From Bromus sterilis (lineage: Eukaryota; Streptophyta; Magnoliopsida; Poales; Poaceae): a stretch of DNA of 64,000 nt. Shown here piece after piece: positions 9,451-22,860 of the stretch. The notes under the pieces are model-generated. The model worked only from the letters and a program-made list of their open reading frames with translations, had not been told where the DNA came from and ran no database searches. How positions within the stretch are numbered: the first letter of the stretch is position 1; each line of letters begins with the position of its first letter. Made by a program: the position numbers and the translations under genes. The DNA lies in NCBI GenBank assembly GCA_950022295.1, contig OX465598.1, positions 177,772,001-177,836,000 on the forward strand. Reading direction: 5' to 3'.

Positions 9451-12400
9451 CTAGTAGGGGTTGTGTGAACCAAATCTCAGTTGAGGACACCACTGATGCT
9501 TTTGACGTCATTCTTGGCACACTCCCAGTCAATCATGTCCCCGCCTCCGTTCTTTTCGATTCAGGACCTTCTCATTCATTCATGTCGGAGAGTTATGCAC
9601 TTCGTCATGAGTTCCCTTTTGAAGAAATTTTTTCTCCAATGATCATTCAAACTCCTGGTTCAAAATGGCGAACTAATAGAGTAAGCCATGGCAATCAAAT
9701 TTCAATTGAGGGTTTAGTATTCCTTGCTTCTCTTATAGCCCTCAAGTCTTCGGACATTGATGTCATCCTAGGAATGGATTGGTTATCAAGCCAGAATGCT
9801 TTCCTTGATTGTAAAGCCAAGTCAGTTAAACTCACCCATCCTTCAGGCCAGACCATTGACTACACATCACCCAGCTCTAGAATCCAGATGCATACTTTGA
9901 ATGTGCTTCCCCTTCCAGACCTTGAAGATATTCCGGTGGTTCGTGACTTCCCGGATGTCTTTCCTGAAGAGCTGCAGGGAATGCCACCCTACAAGTGTGT
10001 AGAATTCATAGTGGATCTTATACCAGGCACAGCCCCAATCTCGAGACGTCCATATAGGATGGCCCCACATGAGTTAGCTGAGCTAAAAACCCAACTTGAT
10101 GCTTCGTTGGCAAAAGGCTTCATCCGCCCTAGCTCATCGCCATGGGTTTGCCCCGTTTTGTTCGTAATGAAGAAAGATGGAACAGAAAGGATGTGCGTAG
10201 ACTATCGTCCGCTAAATCTAGCGACGATAAAGAACAAGTACCCTATGCCCAGGATCAATGATCTTTATGATCAACTTGCAGGATCCTCTGTCTTCTCCAA
10301 GATGGATTTGAGATTAGGCTATCATCAAATCAAAATCCGAAACGAGGACATTCCAAAAACAACTTTCACTACTCGATATGGTCTTTACGAGTACACCGTC
10401 ATGTCCTTCGGTTTAACCAATCCCCCGCCACATTCTCGCGCTTGATGAATTCGATCTTCATAGAGTACCTAGATAAATTTGTTGTGGTTTATCTTGATGA
10501 CATTATCATCTACTCGAAGAACGAAGAAGAGCACGCAGAACATCTTAGGTTGGTATTGATGAAACTTAGAGAGCACCGCCTTTATGCCAAGTTCTCCAAG
10601 TGTGAATTTTGGCTACCAGAAGTGACCTATTTAGGCCACGTGATTTCTGCAAAAGGTGTTGCAGTCAATCCCGAGAGAGTTCAGGCCGTCCTTGACTGGA
10701 CTCCCCCTGAATCGGTTAAGCAAGTTAGGAGTTTTCTTGGCCTAGCAAGCTATTGCCGCCGCTTCGTCGAGAACTTTTCTAAAGTTTCAAGGCCTCTTAC
10801 TGAACTCCTCAAGAAAGATAAGAAATTCCAATGGACTCCCAAGTGCGAGGAAAGCTTTCAAGAGCTAAAAAGAAGATTGACTTCTGCACCCGTACTTGCA
10901 CCTCCAGACACCAAAAGAGATTTCGAGATCTATTGTGATGCTTCACGGCAAGGGTTAGGATGCATACTTATGCAAGATCGACATGTGGTAGCTTATGCTT
11001 CACGCCAGTTGCGACCACATGAAGAGAACTATCCTACCCATGATCTTGAACTCGCTGCCGTAGTTCATGCCCTGAAGACTTGGCGACATTACCTCCTTGG
11101 TAATCGTTGTGAGATCTATTCCGACCACCAAAGCCTCAAATACATATTCACCCAGCCAGATCTTAATCTCAGGCAAAGACGCTGGATAGAGTTGATAAAA
11201 GATTATGACTTAGGAATTTCTTACACCCCAGGCAAAGCCAATGTCATGGCTGATGCACTAAGTCGTAAGTCGTATTGTAACAACCTCATGTTACAACAGT
11301 ATCAACCACTTCTTCATGAGGAATTTCGAAAACTTAATCTCGAGATTGTTCCTCGTGGATCTCTTTTCAACTTGGTGGCGAAACCAACACTTGAGGATCA
11401 AATCAGAGTTTCCCAAAGGCGTGCACGAGGTGTTCGCCGGATCAAGGAGAACATTGCTAGCGTAGTTTCTAAATGTTTCTCCAAAGATAGCAAAGGAACG
11501 GTATTCTTTGAAAATCGTTTGGTAGTACCTAAGAATAGGGATCTAAGGCAACTCATCCTCAAAGAATCCCATGACACACCCCTCTCGATTCATCCCGGTA
11601 GCACAAAAATATACCGAGATCTACGCCAGAGATTTTGGTGGACCAGGATGAAGAGAGACATTGCTCGATATGTTGCCGAATGTGATGTTTGTCATCGCAT
11701 TAAGGCCGAACACCAAAGACCTGCTGGCACACTTCAACCTTTGCCTATTCCATAGTGGAAATGGGACAAAGTCGGTATGGACTTCATCACCGTCTTTCCA
11801 AAAACCCAGAAAGGAAATGATGCCATCTTCGTTGTCATTGATAGACTTTCCAAAGTTGCTCACTTCCTTCCCGTTCGCGAGTCTATAACTGCTAGTCAGT
11901 TAGTGGACTTGTATGTCTTTAGAATTATGTCTCTTCACGGTGTTCCTTTGGTGATCAATTCTGATCGTGGCAGCCTTTTCACCTCTAGATTTTGGGGAAG
12001 CTTCCAACATGCTATGGGAACTCATCTCTCCTTTAGTACAGCTTTCCATCCTCAGTCTAGTGGTCAAGTTGAAAGGGTTAATCAAATCTTGGAAGACATG
12101 CTCAGAGCTTGTGTTATCTCATTCGGAAAGAATTGGGAGAAGTCTCTTCCATTCGCTGAATTTGCTTATAACAATAGTTTTCAATCTAGTCTGAACATGG
12201 CTCCTTTTGAACTCCTCTATGGACGACGATGTCGAACACCTTTAAACTGGTCAGAAACCGGTGAAAGACAACTCTTTGGACCGGATATGATCAAGGAAGC
12301 AGAAGAGCAAGTTCGCATTGTTCGTGATCGTTTGAAAGCCGCTCAGTCTCGTCAAAAGAGCTACTATGATCGTCATCATAGAGAGGAGAGCTACAATATT

Positions 12401-12883
12401 GATGAGAAGGCTTACCTCCCGGTTACTCCTCTGAAGGGAACCCAAAGATTCGGTATCAAAGGAAAGTTGGCCCCACGTTACATCGGACCTTTCCGCATTC
12501 TCGCTAAACGTGGAGAAGTTGCCTACCAACTTGAACTACCTCCGCACCTTTCCCGAGTACATCATGTATTCCATGTGTCACAACTCAGGCGTTGCTTCAA
12601 GGACCCCATCCGCGAAGTCGACCATGAAACGCTTGATCTCCAAGATGACCTTTCTTATCGAGAGTACCCTGTTCGTATTCTTTATTCCGCAGAGCGCGTC
12701 ACTCGTCGTCAGAAGATCAAGTTCCTCAAAGTGCAATGGTCAAATCACTCCGATAAAGAAGCAACATGGGAAAGAGAAGACCGCCTCCGTGCCGAGTACC
12801 CCACCTTCCTCCCGACGACTTCTGAATCTCGGGACGAGATTCTTTTGAGTGGGGGCGAGTTGTCAGAACCCCAACTAGGGTAA
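9451..12883 (+). pseudogene. pol: pol of chromovirus C (PR-RT-RH-INT-chromodomain)
   Basis: Aspartic protease near 9550 has DSGP where DSGA or DTGA is usual. RT spans about 9950-10600, with the YLDD catalytic motif near 10490. RNase H is about 10915-11265 (CDAS, LELAAVV, SDHQS and ADALS supply the acidic residues). Integrase follows: HHCC zinc finger near 11590-11710, first Asp in MDF at 11777, second in NSDRG, and Glu in HPQSSGQVERVN. A chromodomain-like segment is at about 12660-12810. A one-base deletion near 10423 shifts frame in the RT palm, and TAG at 11753-11755 interrupts the frame just before the integrase core. The frame runs about 20 bp into the 3' LTR. Confidence 0.92.
12846..12860 (+). 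other. Polypurine tract of C
   Basis: TTGAGTGGGGGCGAG lies directly before the 3' LTR start TGTCAGAACC, the expected place for plus-strand priming. Confidence 0.75.
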
Positions 12884-15800
12884 GTCCTAGGGTTGTTTGA
12901 TCCCTTTGCATCATGCAAAAATTTCAAAAGAAAATTCAAAAATGGGGAAAAGAAAAGCCCTGAGAAATTATTTCAAATGGCCAGATAAAAATCTTTTTCC
13001 AAAAATCATTTGAATGTTTGGAAAATTCCTAGAAATGATGGTGATCATTTTAAAAGTGGTTTGGGTTCATTTCCATGCCCATGGAATATTCAAAAATTCA
13101 AAAGGTGCCCTGGAAATTAAATTTGACCCTATTTGAATTGAAATTCAAAATATATTGAATTTCAAAAATGTCCAAATTCTATATGTGGCTAGCTACTGGT
13201 CACCTAGGATTTATAAAAATGTTTGGGCATTTTATAAAATTGCCTAGCTATTTATACCTAGGCAAAACAAAATAACAGAAAAACAAAACAAAAGAAAAAG
13301 GAAAAGACCCCCTGGACAATCCGGCCCAACTGAAGCCGCCCCCCCAGCCTCCCAGCCCAGCCCACCTGGGGAGGGCACATGCGTCTTCCTCCCCAGGACA
13401 GGCAGGCAGGCAGCACGCCGGTGACCGCCGTGGGCGTGCCAGACAGCTACCTGCCTCCCTCTCTCTTCTCGTGGCGCCTGGAGACGCCTGGAAGGCCACC
13501 GCGTCCACTCCCCCTCTCGCCATCTCCTCTCTACCTCTCCTCCTCGCCGTTCTTGCAGCACCCGAAGCACACGCCGGAGCACGCCGCCGCACCTGCGTGG
13601 CCATCGATGTCGAGAAGCCTAGCTACCGTGTCCAGAAGAACTGGCACCGCCGTCTTCGTCTTCCCGCGGATCCAATCGAGCCTCAGAACCCCTGGAGCAG
13701 ACGCCGTCCTCGATTCCTCACCGCCGGCCGCCATTTATTCCGGCGAGGAATTCTTCCACGCCAGCCTCTCCCCGGCCGCACCGAGCTCCGCTTCGTGCTC
13801 AGGGTGAGCCTCCACTTCCTCCCAGCCTCTCCGTGCACCTCCCAGTGACCCCGTCGTCCTTTTCCACCGGACCCGAGCCCAGCATCCGCCCGGGCTCAAC
13901 GTCGGCGAGGCTCCCGTGCTTCCCGTCGACGCCAGCCTCGTCTGTGTGGTGCGCGAGTGCACGGGCTTCATCCCGGTGCACTCAGCGTTACAGATGGCAC
14001 ACTGCGCCGCCGTCTGCGTGCCACGCCGCCGTGCGGGAAGGTCACCGGCGGCTCAACGCCGGCGGGTGACGTGGCCGTGGTTAGTTTAACCACTAATCAG
14101 CCCACCCAGCGAATGACAGGTGGGCCCCCTGGCCCCTAACCCCTCTGTTTAGTTTAAACAGAGAGGGATTAGCCCCTCTCCCACTGACAGAGTGACCCCA
14201 CCCGTCAGAGCCCCCATGACGTCAGCCATGCGTCATGCTGACGCAGTAATTAGAAAAACATTTATAGAAATTACAGAAATTCCAGAAAATAACCAAAACT
14301 TCAATAATTCACAGAAAATTCATATTAACTCCAAATTAAACATATAATATATGAAAAATTATCAGAAAAATACAAGGATTAAGAATATGCAATTTGTTTT
14401 TATTATTGACCATTTTAAAATGGGGAAACAGTAGCAAATGTGCATATGGCTTAATTTGAATTCAAATTTGAAGTTTGAATTTGCATTCCAAATGCAATAT
14501 ACTTCAATTAAATTGAATTTGCCACAAATCAGTACCCTTTACATCATGTCACAACTTAACATGTGCTTGAGCATTGTACTTTATTTGTGTCCCCCTTTTT
14601 TGATGATTGTGCCAGTAACAGCTTTGCCGAGACGGTGATCACCCCCGAAGAAAAAGACCACCGTTAAACCCAGTGTATCGTCAGCAAGGCAAGCAAACCC
14701 CATTGATCATGTCTATAAAATCCCAATTCCCTCTCATTCTCGCTTATGCATGTTTAGGAGATCACCTGGTATCGATTCTACCGCATAGTTAAACCCATAT
14801 CCTTTGCATGACCTATCATCTTGTCACAGTAGTAAGCAAACCACAATCCTAGCTGACATAGGAGTTGTTTGATATCATGTGGCCCCTGCAACTGTTACAG
14901 CTTATTGCATGCTTAGTGTTACAGTGAGGTTGCTTTCGATGTGACTCGGGATGATAGTGAACATGGTGTTGATGAAAGTGAAACTGTGTTGGTGAATCCA
15001 CCCTAATACAAGGTGAACGATGAGAGGTTGTGTAGGAGTACACAGTGGGTTGTCACGTTGAACACCGCCTTAAGCACCGAGTTCTTGTATGGTAATCCAA
15101 GACAAAGAGTACAACCACACATTGGGCTCACTGACCCCTCTCGGCCTAGTACCTTGATCCGTTTCGACGTCCAGGAGTCACATTAGTTCGGGCTTTCCAT
15201 TTGACATGTGCATAGAAAAAGAACGAAGGAAATGGTTGCATCATATAGATATGTGAGTGCACCTGTGAGGCAGGAAAACCATCTGCCAGAGGTGGCGTCT
15301 CGGTCACTTACATTGTTTGAGTCCGTTTCGTTGATCCGGCCGGTCTCTCGAGCGGAGGAAAACTCAGATAGTCGACTCCTGGAATAGACCGGTTGTGAGC
15401 GAAGTGTCATGGTGAACATCCTCGATGTCACCTCTTGAACGGTGGCGAGACCTGGTGGTAACCGATGGTCATGTGTGTGTAGCTTACACCCTTGCAAGGT
15501 TAACAAAACTATTCGAATAGCCGCGTCCGCGGTTAAGGATTACTTGGAACCTGTACCTGATTATTAGACAACTTGAACTGGATACTTCTAAAATACACCA
15601 AGATAAGTGTGAGTGCTATGGCGTGCTTTCTCGTGGGGAAGTCGAGGAAGGCACCATAGTGGTGTAATTGGTTGGAGATATAGTGGACTCGTGTACGCTT
15701 CTTACCTCAAGTCTGGTACTCGTAGTTCAGGACTAGCCAAGTCAAAGCTGGCACTTCTGCATGATGAAACCCCACCTCCTTTACCTTGTTACTTGAGCAT

Positions 15801-16610
15801 GAATAGTGTAGTTCTGATGTAAGTCTTGCTGAGTACGACTTTGTACTCACGTTTGCTTATTCTATGTTTTAGATGAGAACCCGGACCCCGATGGAGTCAC
15901 CGACCTGAAGCTCGACGTTGACTAAGTTAGCATAGTCCCAGACAGCAGTCTGGTCCCTCGTGGAAGGGCATGTATGTTTACAAGGCTTCTCTAAGCCATT
16001 TGTTAAACTTGTCTGTACTTAGACCTAATTTGCTTCCGTTGTATGATGTAATGTTGATCACAGACATGTGATCTTTGTATGCTCTATGTGTATATCAATA
16101 AAGAGTACTTTGTAGAGTTATGTGATGATACCTGCTATTCATACTAGGCATGTGTGCTGCGTGTATGTTTATAACATGCATGTCTTAGTATGGGTTTTCG
16201 AGACCTTAGTTGTGATCTGGCTGGCGGTCTTTTATACACCAAGTGGCCCTTAGATGTGCGCAGCTTGGGGCGTCGCGATGCGATTGCTCGTGACTCTGTC
16301 ACGTGCACACTTTGTTGTATGATCGAGCCCGCCCTAGACCCCGACTAAGTGATCGGGCTGGAGTAAGTCTATGTAAGAGTTAGGATCCAATCGACAACAT
16401 GGTTGAGGCGACTTGTCTATGAATATGGGATTCACCACCCATAAGCATTTAGACTTGTGAGCGGACGTTGAGGACCCATCTCAGTTGATCATCCGGCCTG
16501 GATGGGATGCCCCTCACGTTTGATGCTTTCCGAGAGCGTTCTGTGCTTGGCCTTGTCTGCTTATACAAGTGGGTACGGCTCTCGGCTCTCCATGTGATTG
16601 TATCCCGACA
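12861..16610 (+). repeat. 3' LTR of chromovirus C
   Basis: A 3750-bp copy of 4147-7929. Most of the length difference is a deletion of about 32 bp just before the end: the 5' copy has GTGACTGGAATTACATACGC there, which this one lacks. Otherwise only scattered base changes were seen. Confidence 0.93.
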
Positions 16611-17496
16611 ACGAACCCATAATCATGCCTAACGTTCCCTCTTGGAGTCACTACCTACTACTTGGCCAAAGCAATAAACAGCAACGGAGAACATGCAAGA
16701 ATTACTTAAGAACATAAATATAAAAGAAGAGAATCAAATATATAACTCAATCACAATCTGAACATAATCTCATAGTCCATCGGATCCCAGCAAACTCAGC
16801 ATAGCAACAGCAGAAAGATTACATAAGTGCCTCAATCATGTAGGGCAGCTCACGATGTCTAATCCATGAAGAACAAAGAGGGGAGGAGAACATCACATAG
16901 CTACTGATCATAGACCCATGGTCCAAGGTGGACTACTCACGGTTCATCCGGGAAGCATCCATGGTGGTGTAGAAGCTCCCGGAGGTGATTCCTCCCTCCG
17001 GCAGGGTGTCGGGAAGAGGTCTTCTGGTGCTCCCGATCTTGGAAGCGCGGCGGCGGCAGAACAGAGGAGAGATCGAGAAAAAGGGTTCCTTCTCCGAGGG
17101 TTTCTCGTCAAGGGGAATAAATAGGCGAAAGGGGGCAGTCAGAGGTGGGTCAGGGGCTCCAGGCGCCCCCCTAGCGCGGCCAGGGGTGGGGCCGCGCCCT
17201 CTGGCCGCCTGGGCCCCCCTGGCCCCCTCGGCCCCCACTTTGGCTCTTCTGGAAGGTTCCCGTACGCTGATTTTTCCTATATTTTTCCCGGAATTTTTCT
17301 GGCACTTTAAATAAGGGGGAAACCTGAAATAGAAAAACAGCAGAAAACAGGAACTGGCACTACAGTGCACTGAGTTAATAGATTAGTCCAAATATGATCA
17401 AAAGTGTATGGAAGTTCATCAATATCATAGCAATAACACACAAAAGAGGCATGGAGCAAGCAGAAATTATAGATACGTTTTGGACGTATGACATTT

Positions 17497-19442
17497 CGAC
17501 CAGTAGATTTTTCTACCCCATTAACATATACAACATGTTGCAAAGGACCTGAGACTAAAAAGCTACAAGGATTTGAAGATTGTATAAAAGAAAAGAAAAA
17601 GACTAGCAGAAAAAAAAAGATAAGAGGGAACCCCTCCTTGGGCTAGCGTCGGCCAGATCTGGCCCAAGTCACGCGTGGCCTACCCTCCCTAACGCCCACA
17701 ACGAAGAGAAAAAAATTGGGCTGAGCCCAACTCCTACGCTGGAACAAAAAGGAACAAAAGGATGGGTTTTTTTTCTCCAGGGGGAGCTCGAACACGAGAC
17801 CTCCTGGATGCAACCCAGGGCGCCACACCACTGCACTACTGAACCGCCTAGTGATAGTAAAGGACTCTGAATCTAAAAGACTCTGCCACAGACACTAAGT
17901 GAAACTGACGAACACACGGAGCGAAAACTGAAGAAAAAGAGCGTTGTCGAAATCGATAGTTGCAGCTTCTGACGAAAACGGAACCTCGACAGAGGCTGAT
18001 CTCCTTCGACCATGGCCTCCGCTAGGAACCACCGACGACTCACCAGCGACTTCCCATGTCTAGCCCGAACTACCACGAACCCATTTTGCAAAGATCTCGC
18101 ACCGGCGCTCCAAAAGTGGATGGCTTGCTCGCTGGAAAAAGCCCCGGCGACGCCCTGCTTGGCTGCAACAGGGAAGCTAAGGCACGAGGCCATGACTTAG
18201 CTACGGGCAGCGCCGGCTGCCAAAAATACGTCATGGGTGCTCCTGGAACATGCCCAGGCACCTACACACGCGCGCGCTCGACGCCGGTCCACTCCGGCGA
18301 CACCGGTCGTCCACGGTTCGCGCCAAACTTACAGGGAACGCACTGGTCTTGCTCGGCGCACGTACGGCTGGTCACGGCGGGTGTTTTGGCTACAGCGAGG
18401 CGCCGATACGTCTACGCAGCAAGAGGGAGAGAGAAAACGAGGGGTGCTCACAGCGGAGAAAAGCGGAGACGGGGAAGACGTTGCAGGCTCGACGGAGAGG
18501 TAGAAGACGCGGGCTCGGGGCTGGAATCGGTTGTTGGAGACGACGTAGGCGATGCAGAGACGTCCTCCCGCGAGCTCGTGGTCGTCGACGTCGACGAAGG
18601 CGGCCGAATTGCGCCCTACCCGCCGGCAACCATGAAAAATCAGGGGAAGCTCGAGGGCGAGGCAAAACGATGGCGGCGGCGAAAAACAGAGGGGGAATGG
18701 AGAACCTAGGGTTCCTTGGGGAGCCCTCTTCGTGAGCTTAAAAGGAGGGGGCGCCTTTCGCTGGCTCCGGGGCTCCACCGGCCGCCGTGGAGTCGCATGT
18801 GAGAGGGATGGGGAAAAAGTCGGAGCTCCACGCTGGAAAGGAGGAGGAATAGGAGCTCGTACCGCTTCGCGGTGGGCTAGATCCCAGGAAGAAGAGGGGC
18901 CAACGGGGCTGGCTGGCGCAAGAAAAAGGGAAAGGAAGAAAAACCCCCTTGCCGGCTTATTTTCCATTTAATAAAACAGAAAGCACCTGGGGAGTTTTCC
19001 AGAAACATTTTCAAGGAATTAAATCACATAAAAATATGCAAAATGATCCTTGCAATATTCCCCATTTTACAAAAATTAATTGGGCATTTTTGCAACAACT
19101 AAAATGTGGAGCCACTTTTTGAAATTCAAAACACTTTGAACTATGACCCCCATTTTTGGTGATGGCAAAAATGATGTGAGGTTTTTAAAACCCTTGGCAA
19201 TGGAAAGGAAAAGGCTATGCCAAGTTTGGGTTCTATGGGAGCACAAATGCAAAAGGAACAATTCATCAAACACCTCTCTTGAGCCCTTCTGTTTGAATTC
19301 AAATTCAAATCAAATGGGTCCAAAACCACTTGGTTAAATCATCACATGAAATTATAATCTTTAGCACCATGCCAAGTTACAAAGTCAACAGACAAAGTAC
19401 AATTTCATGTTGGTTTCTAATTATTGCTCATGGGCTGATACA
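17497..19442 (-). repeat. Left (3') LTR of chromovirus M, proximal part
   Basis: Matches 26783-28718 of the M right LTR. Read on the minus strand it starts TGTATCAGCCCATGAGC, where the other copy has TGTAACAGCCC. It continues 2815-3352 across the Athila insertion. Long chance frames on both strands (for example 18329-18967) recur in both LTRs but show no domains. Confidence 0.88.
17781..17838 (-). other. tRNA-like / SINE-like Pol III module in the M left LTR
   Basis: On the minus strand: an A-box-like TAGTGCAGTGG (17828-17838), a 5-bp stem with 7-base loop shaped like an anticodon arm (17803-17819, central triplet TGC), and a B-box-like GTGTTCGAGCTCC (17783-17795). A and B box spacing fits a tRNA. 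The T-stem is not paired, so a functional tRNA is unlikely; a tRNA-derived SINE fragment absorbed into the LTR fits better. It is also present in the right LTR. Confidence 0.5.
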
Positions 19443-19457
19443 GCACTCCCCCACCAA
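19443..19457 (-). other. Polypurine tract of M
   Basis: On the minus strand GGTGGGGGAGTGC directly precedes the 3' LTR start. Confidence 0.7.
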
Positions 19458-19478
19458 CACAGGATCTCGTCCCGAGAT

Positions 19479-22400
19479 CTAAGCCTGAAACAACTCTGGA
19501 TACTCGGAATGGAGATGATCTTCACGCTCCCACGTTGCTTCCTTCTCCGAATGATGTTCCCACTGAACCTTCATGAACTTGACGGCCTTGTTGCGAGTCT
19601 TGCGCTTGGACGTCTCAAGAACACAGATTGGACGCTCTGAGTAGGAAAGGTCCGCACTCAGCTGGATCTCGCCCAAGTCAACGGCCTGCTCTGGGTGCTT
19701 GAAGCACTGCTTTAGCTGGGACACATGGAACACGTCATGCACCATGGACAGACTCTATGGAAGCTCGAGCCAAAAGGCAAGAGGTCCTCTAGTCTCAAGG
19801 ATGCGGAAAGGTCCGACAAATCTTGGAGCGAGCTTTCCTTTGATGCCAAAGCGGTGAGTTCCCCTCAACGGAGACACTCTCAGGTACGCCCAATCACCAA
19901 CCTGAAAAGCTACACCGCAGTGCCTCTTGTCATAATAGGCCTTGTGCCTTGACTGTGCTGCCTTTAGGTGCTGTCGGACAATCTTCACTCTGTCCTCTGC
20001 CTCTTGGATCTCATCTGGACCAAACAACTGCCTCTCACCTGTCTCGGACCAGTTCAAAGGTGTCATGCACTTCCATCCATACAAGACTTCAAACGGTGCT
20101 GCCTGCAGACTTGCCTGATAGTTGTTGTTGTAAGAGAACTCAGCATACGACAAGCATTCCTCCCATTTCATGCCAAAGGAGATGACACATGCTTGAAGCA
20201 TGTCCTCGAGGATTTGGTTCACACGCTCGACATGGCCACTGGTCTGAGGGTGATATGCGGTACTGAAGACAATCTTTGTACCCAATGCCTCCTGAAAGGC
20301 CTTCCAGAAGTTTGAGGTGAAAATGCTTCCATGATCAGAACTTATCTTCTTGGGAATGTCGTGCAGTGAAACAATTCTCGCGATGTACAAATCCACCAAC
20401 TGTCCAGCCGAGATAGTTTCTTTGACACGCAAAAAATGGGCAACTTTGGACAAGTTATCAATGACAACTAAGATAGCATTATTGCCCTTCTGCGACCTCG
20501 GAAACCCGGTGACAAAGTCCATTTCGATGTGATCCCACTTCCACTCCGGAATTTCAAGTGGCTGAAGTAGCCCCGCAGGCTTCTGGTGATGTGCCTTCAC
20601 TCTTCTGCACACATCACACTGAGACACGTAACGGGCAACATCACGCTTCATACGGGTCCACCAAAAGATTTGCTTGAGATCTTGATACATCTTTGTACTG
20701 CCAGGGTGAATAGACAGCTTGGAATCGTGGGCTTCCTTCATGATGACCTCTCTAATATCTCCCTTCTTGGGAACAACAACTCTCTCCTCAAAGAACACGG
20801 TGCCGTCATTATGCACTGAAAAGCAACCGTACTTTGGAACTGAGGCGGCAATACCCTGTTTGATCTTTTGTACCATTGAGCTGCCAGACTGAGCTTCACG
20901 GATCTTCTCATGGATAGTGGGCTCTACCACAAGGTTGGAAAGGTAGCCTGCTGGAACTAGCTCGAGATTGAGCCTGCGAAAGGACTCACACAAATCAGGG
21001 TGGATCTTCTGCACCTTAATATTATTGCAATCGCCCTTGCGGCTCAGCGCATCGTCTATGACATTCGCCTTCCCAGGCATGTACTGAATATCAACTGTGT
21101 ACTCAGTAATAGTTTCAAGCCTTCTTCTTTGCCTCAAGTTCAGATTTGGCTGAGTGAACAAGTACTTCAGACTCTTGTGGTCGGTGAACACATCCACCTT
21201 CCTCCCTAAGAGGAGGTGTCTCCCAGTGATCAAGGCGTGCACAACTGCTGCAAGCTCCAAGTTGTGCGTGGGAAACTTCCTCTCACTCGTCTTCAACTGC
21301 CGTGAGGTATAAGCAACAATATTCCTTCCTTGCATCAAAACTCCGCCTAGACCTTGCAATGAGGCATCACAAAAGACCTGAAAAGGTTGTGACTCATCTG
21401 GCGGCGTGAGCATTGGAGCTGTGGTCAACTTCTCTTTCAACTCTTGGAAGACTGAATGGAAAGATGGTGACCAAGTGTACCGTTTGCGCTTGCACAACAA
21501 TTCAGTCATTGGCTTTGCTATTTTGGAGAAATTCTACACAGACCTCCTGCAATAGCTGTCGAGGCCGAGAAAACTCCTTAGCTGCTTCAGGTTCTTCGGC
21601 GGATCCCACTCTTGAATAGTGCGGACTCGCTCTGGATCAACCTCAATACACTCAGCGGAAATGACATGGCCAAGAAAATTGACCTTGTCGAGCCAAAACA
21701 CACACTTGGAGAACTTGGCGTAGTACCGGTGCTCTCTCAGCTTCTGCAGCACCAGGCAAAGATGTTCCTCATGTTCAGCCTCTGACTTGGAATACATGAG
21801 AATGTCATCGAGGTAGAGGATAACAAACACATCAAGCCACTCTTGGAACAAATAGTTCATAGCTCTCATGAATGTTGGAGGGGCGTTTGAGAAGCCGAAA
21901 GTCATGACTGTGAACTCATACAGCCCATAACATGTGTTGAACGCGGTCTTGGGAATGTCCTCTTCACGAACACGGATTTGGTGATACCCATCTCAAGTCA
22001 AGCTTGGAAAACACCTTTTCCCCATTCAACTGTTCGAACAGATCATTGATGCGGGGTAAAGGGTATTTGTTCTTGATGGTCTTCTTGTTAATACCGCGAT
22101 AGTCCTGGACCAAGCGGCTAGTCCCATCTTTCTTCTGGAAAAACAAAGCTGGTGCACCCCAAGGGGAAGTGCTCGCGCGGATAAAACCGCCTGCCTCCAA
22201 CTCTGTCAACTGCTTCTTGAGTTCAATCAACTCCTTTGAACACATCTTGTACGGATGCCGAGAAATCGGCTGGGTACCAGGCTCTAGCTCGATAATGAAT
22301 TCAATAGCTCGAACTGGGGGAATTCCTGGCAACTCCTCTGGAAAGACGTCTGGGAACTCACAGACAACTTTGACTTCTTCGAGCAAAGGTGCGACTCCTA

Positions 22401-22860
22401 CGTTCAGAGCGTACAACTGTGCTGCTCCTGCCATTGAGGCACAAGTGTACAAGACTTATGCGCCATGTGTCAACTTCACGTATCTGGTCGGACAATCAAT
22501 ATTGTCCTTGTGATGCATAAGCCAATCCATGCCCAAGATGACATCAATGTCAGAACGTGGAATCAAGATCAAGGAAGCGGAGAAAAGGAGACCCTGAATA
22601 TCGATTCTCACAAACGGGGCACGGACAGAAGAAGCCATCTTGGAACCGGGAGAAACAATAGACAACGAACCGGGCGAATCCTCCAAGGTGAGTACCTGCT
22701 CATCAGCGAACCTCTGGAAGACGAAAGAATGGGAAGCTCCGGAATCGAACAAAATTGTCGCAGGAACAGAACTAACAAGCAACCTACCAAGAACGATCTC
22801 TGAAGACTGTTGCGCATCTGTCATCATCACATTGTGGACCCGAACTGCACGTGGCTGTGC
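19479..22860 (-). pseudogene. pol: pro-pol of chromovirus M (several frameshifts and stops)
   Basis: In minus order: aspartic protease with DSGA (about 22740); RT fingers and palm start in 22452-21964; after a frameshift, the RT palm in 21905-21534 with YLDD; after another, RNase H and integrase in 21509-19755. That last frame shows CDAS, a HHCC zinc finger with CDVC, and the D,D,E residues in MDF, SDHGS and HPQTSGHVERVN. An in-frame stop at about 19752 separates the chromodomain (19745-19479; FMKVQWEHHSEKEATWE). At least two frameshifts and two stops mark it as dead. It makes no single product now but shows all parts of a chromovirus pol. Confidence 0.92.

Larger units (their letters stand above)
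4147..16610 (+). mobile_element. Chromovirus C, near-complete gypsy element
   Basis: A 12.46-kb element with two long LTRs (4147-7929 and 12861-16610), an initiator-Met primer site, gag, protease, RT, RNase H, integrase, a chromodomain and a polypurine tract, in chromovirus order (Tekay/Del-like by its long LTRs and C-terminal chromodomain). TSDs are ATGAA (4142-4146) and ACGAA (16611-16615), with one change. The coding region has two in-frame stops and one frameshift, so it is not autonomous as it stands. The LTRs remain very alike over 3.75 kb, so insertion was relatively recent, and it is the innermost insertion on this side. Confidence 0.93.
3353..17491 (-). mobile_element. Athila-type solo LTR 1, interrupted by chromovirus C
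   Basis: Two segments, 3353-4146 and 16616-17491, join to a 1670-bp LTR (TGATACACGAG...TTTTGGACGTATGA) matching the Athila LTRs at 29942-45173 (1675 bp after removing inserts) and 51086-52759 (1674 bp). It is flanked by CATGT (3348-3352) and CATTT (17492-17496), a 5-bp TSD with one change. The uninterrupted M right LTR reads CATGT at this site, which proves the insertion. No internal region remains, so this is a solo LTR. The terminal CA has mutated to GA. Confidence 0.88.

Noticed and set aside
17781..17838. A functional tRNA gene
   Set aside because: The T-stem does not pair, the acceptor stem is not recognisable, and the module is repeated only within LTRs.
18329..18967. 212-codon minus-strand frame and overlapping plus frames in the M LTR
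   Set aside because: GC-rich LTR sequence is open in several frames at once, both LTR copies carry different versions with indels, and no domain is visible.
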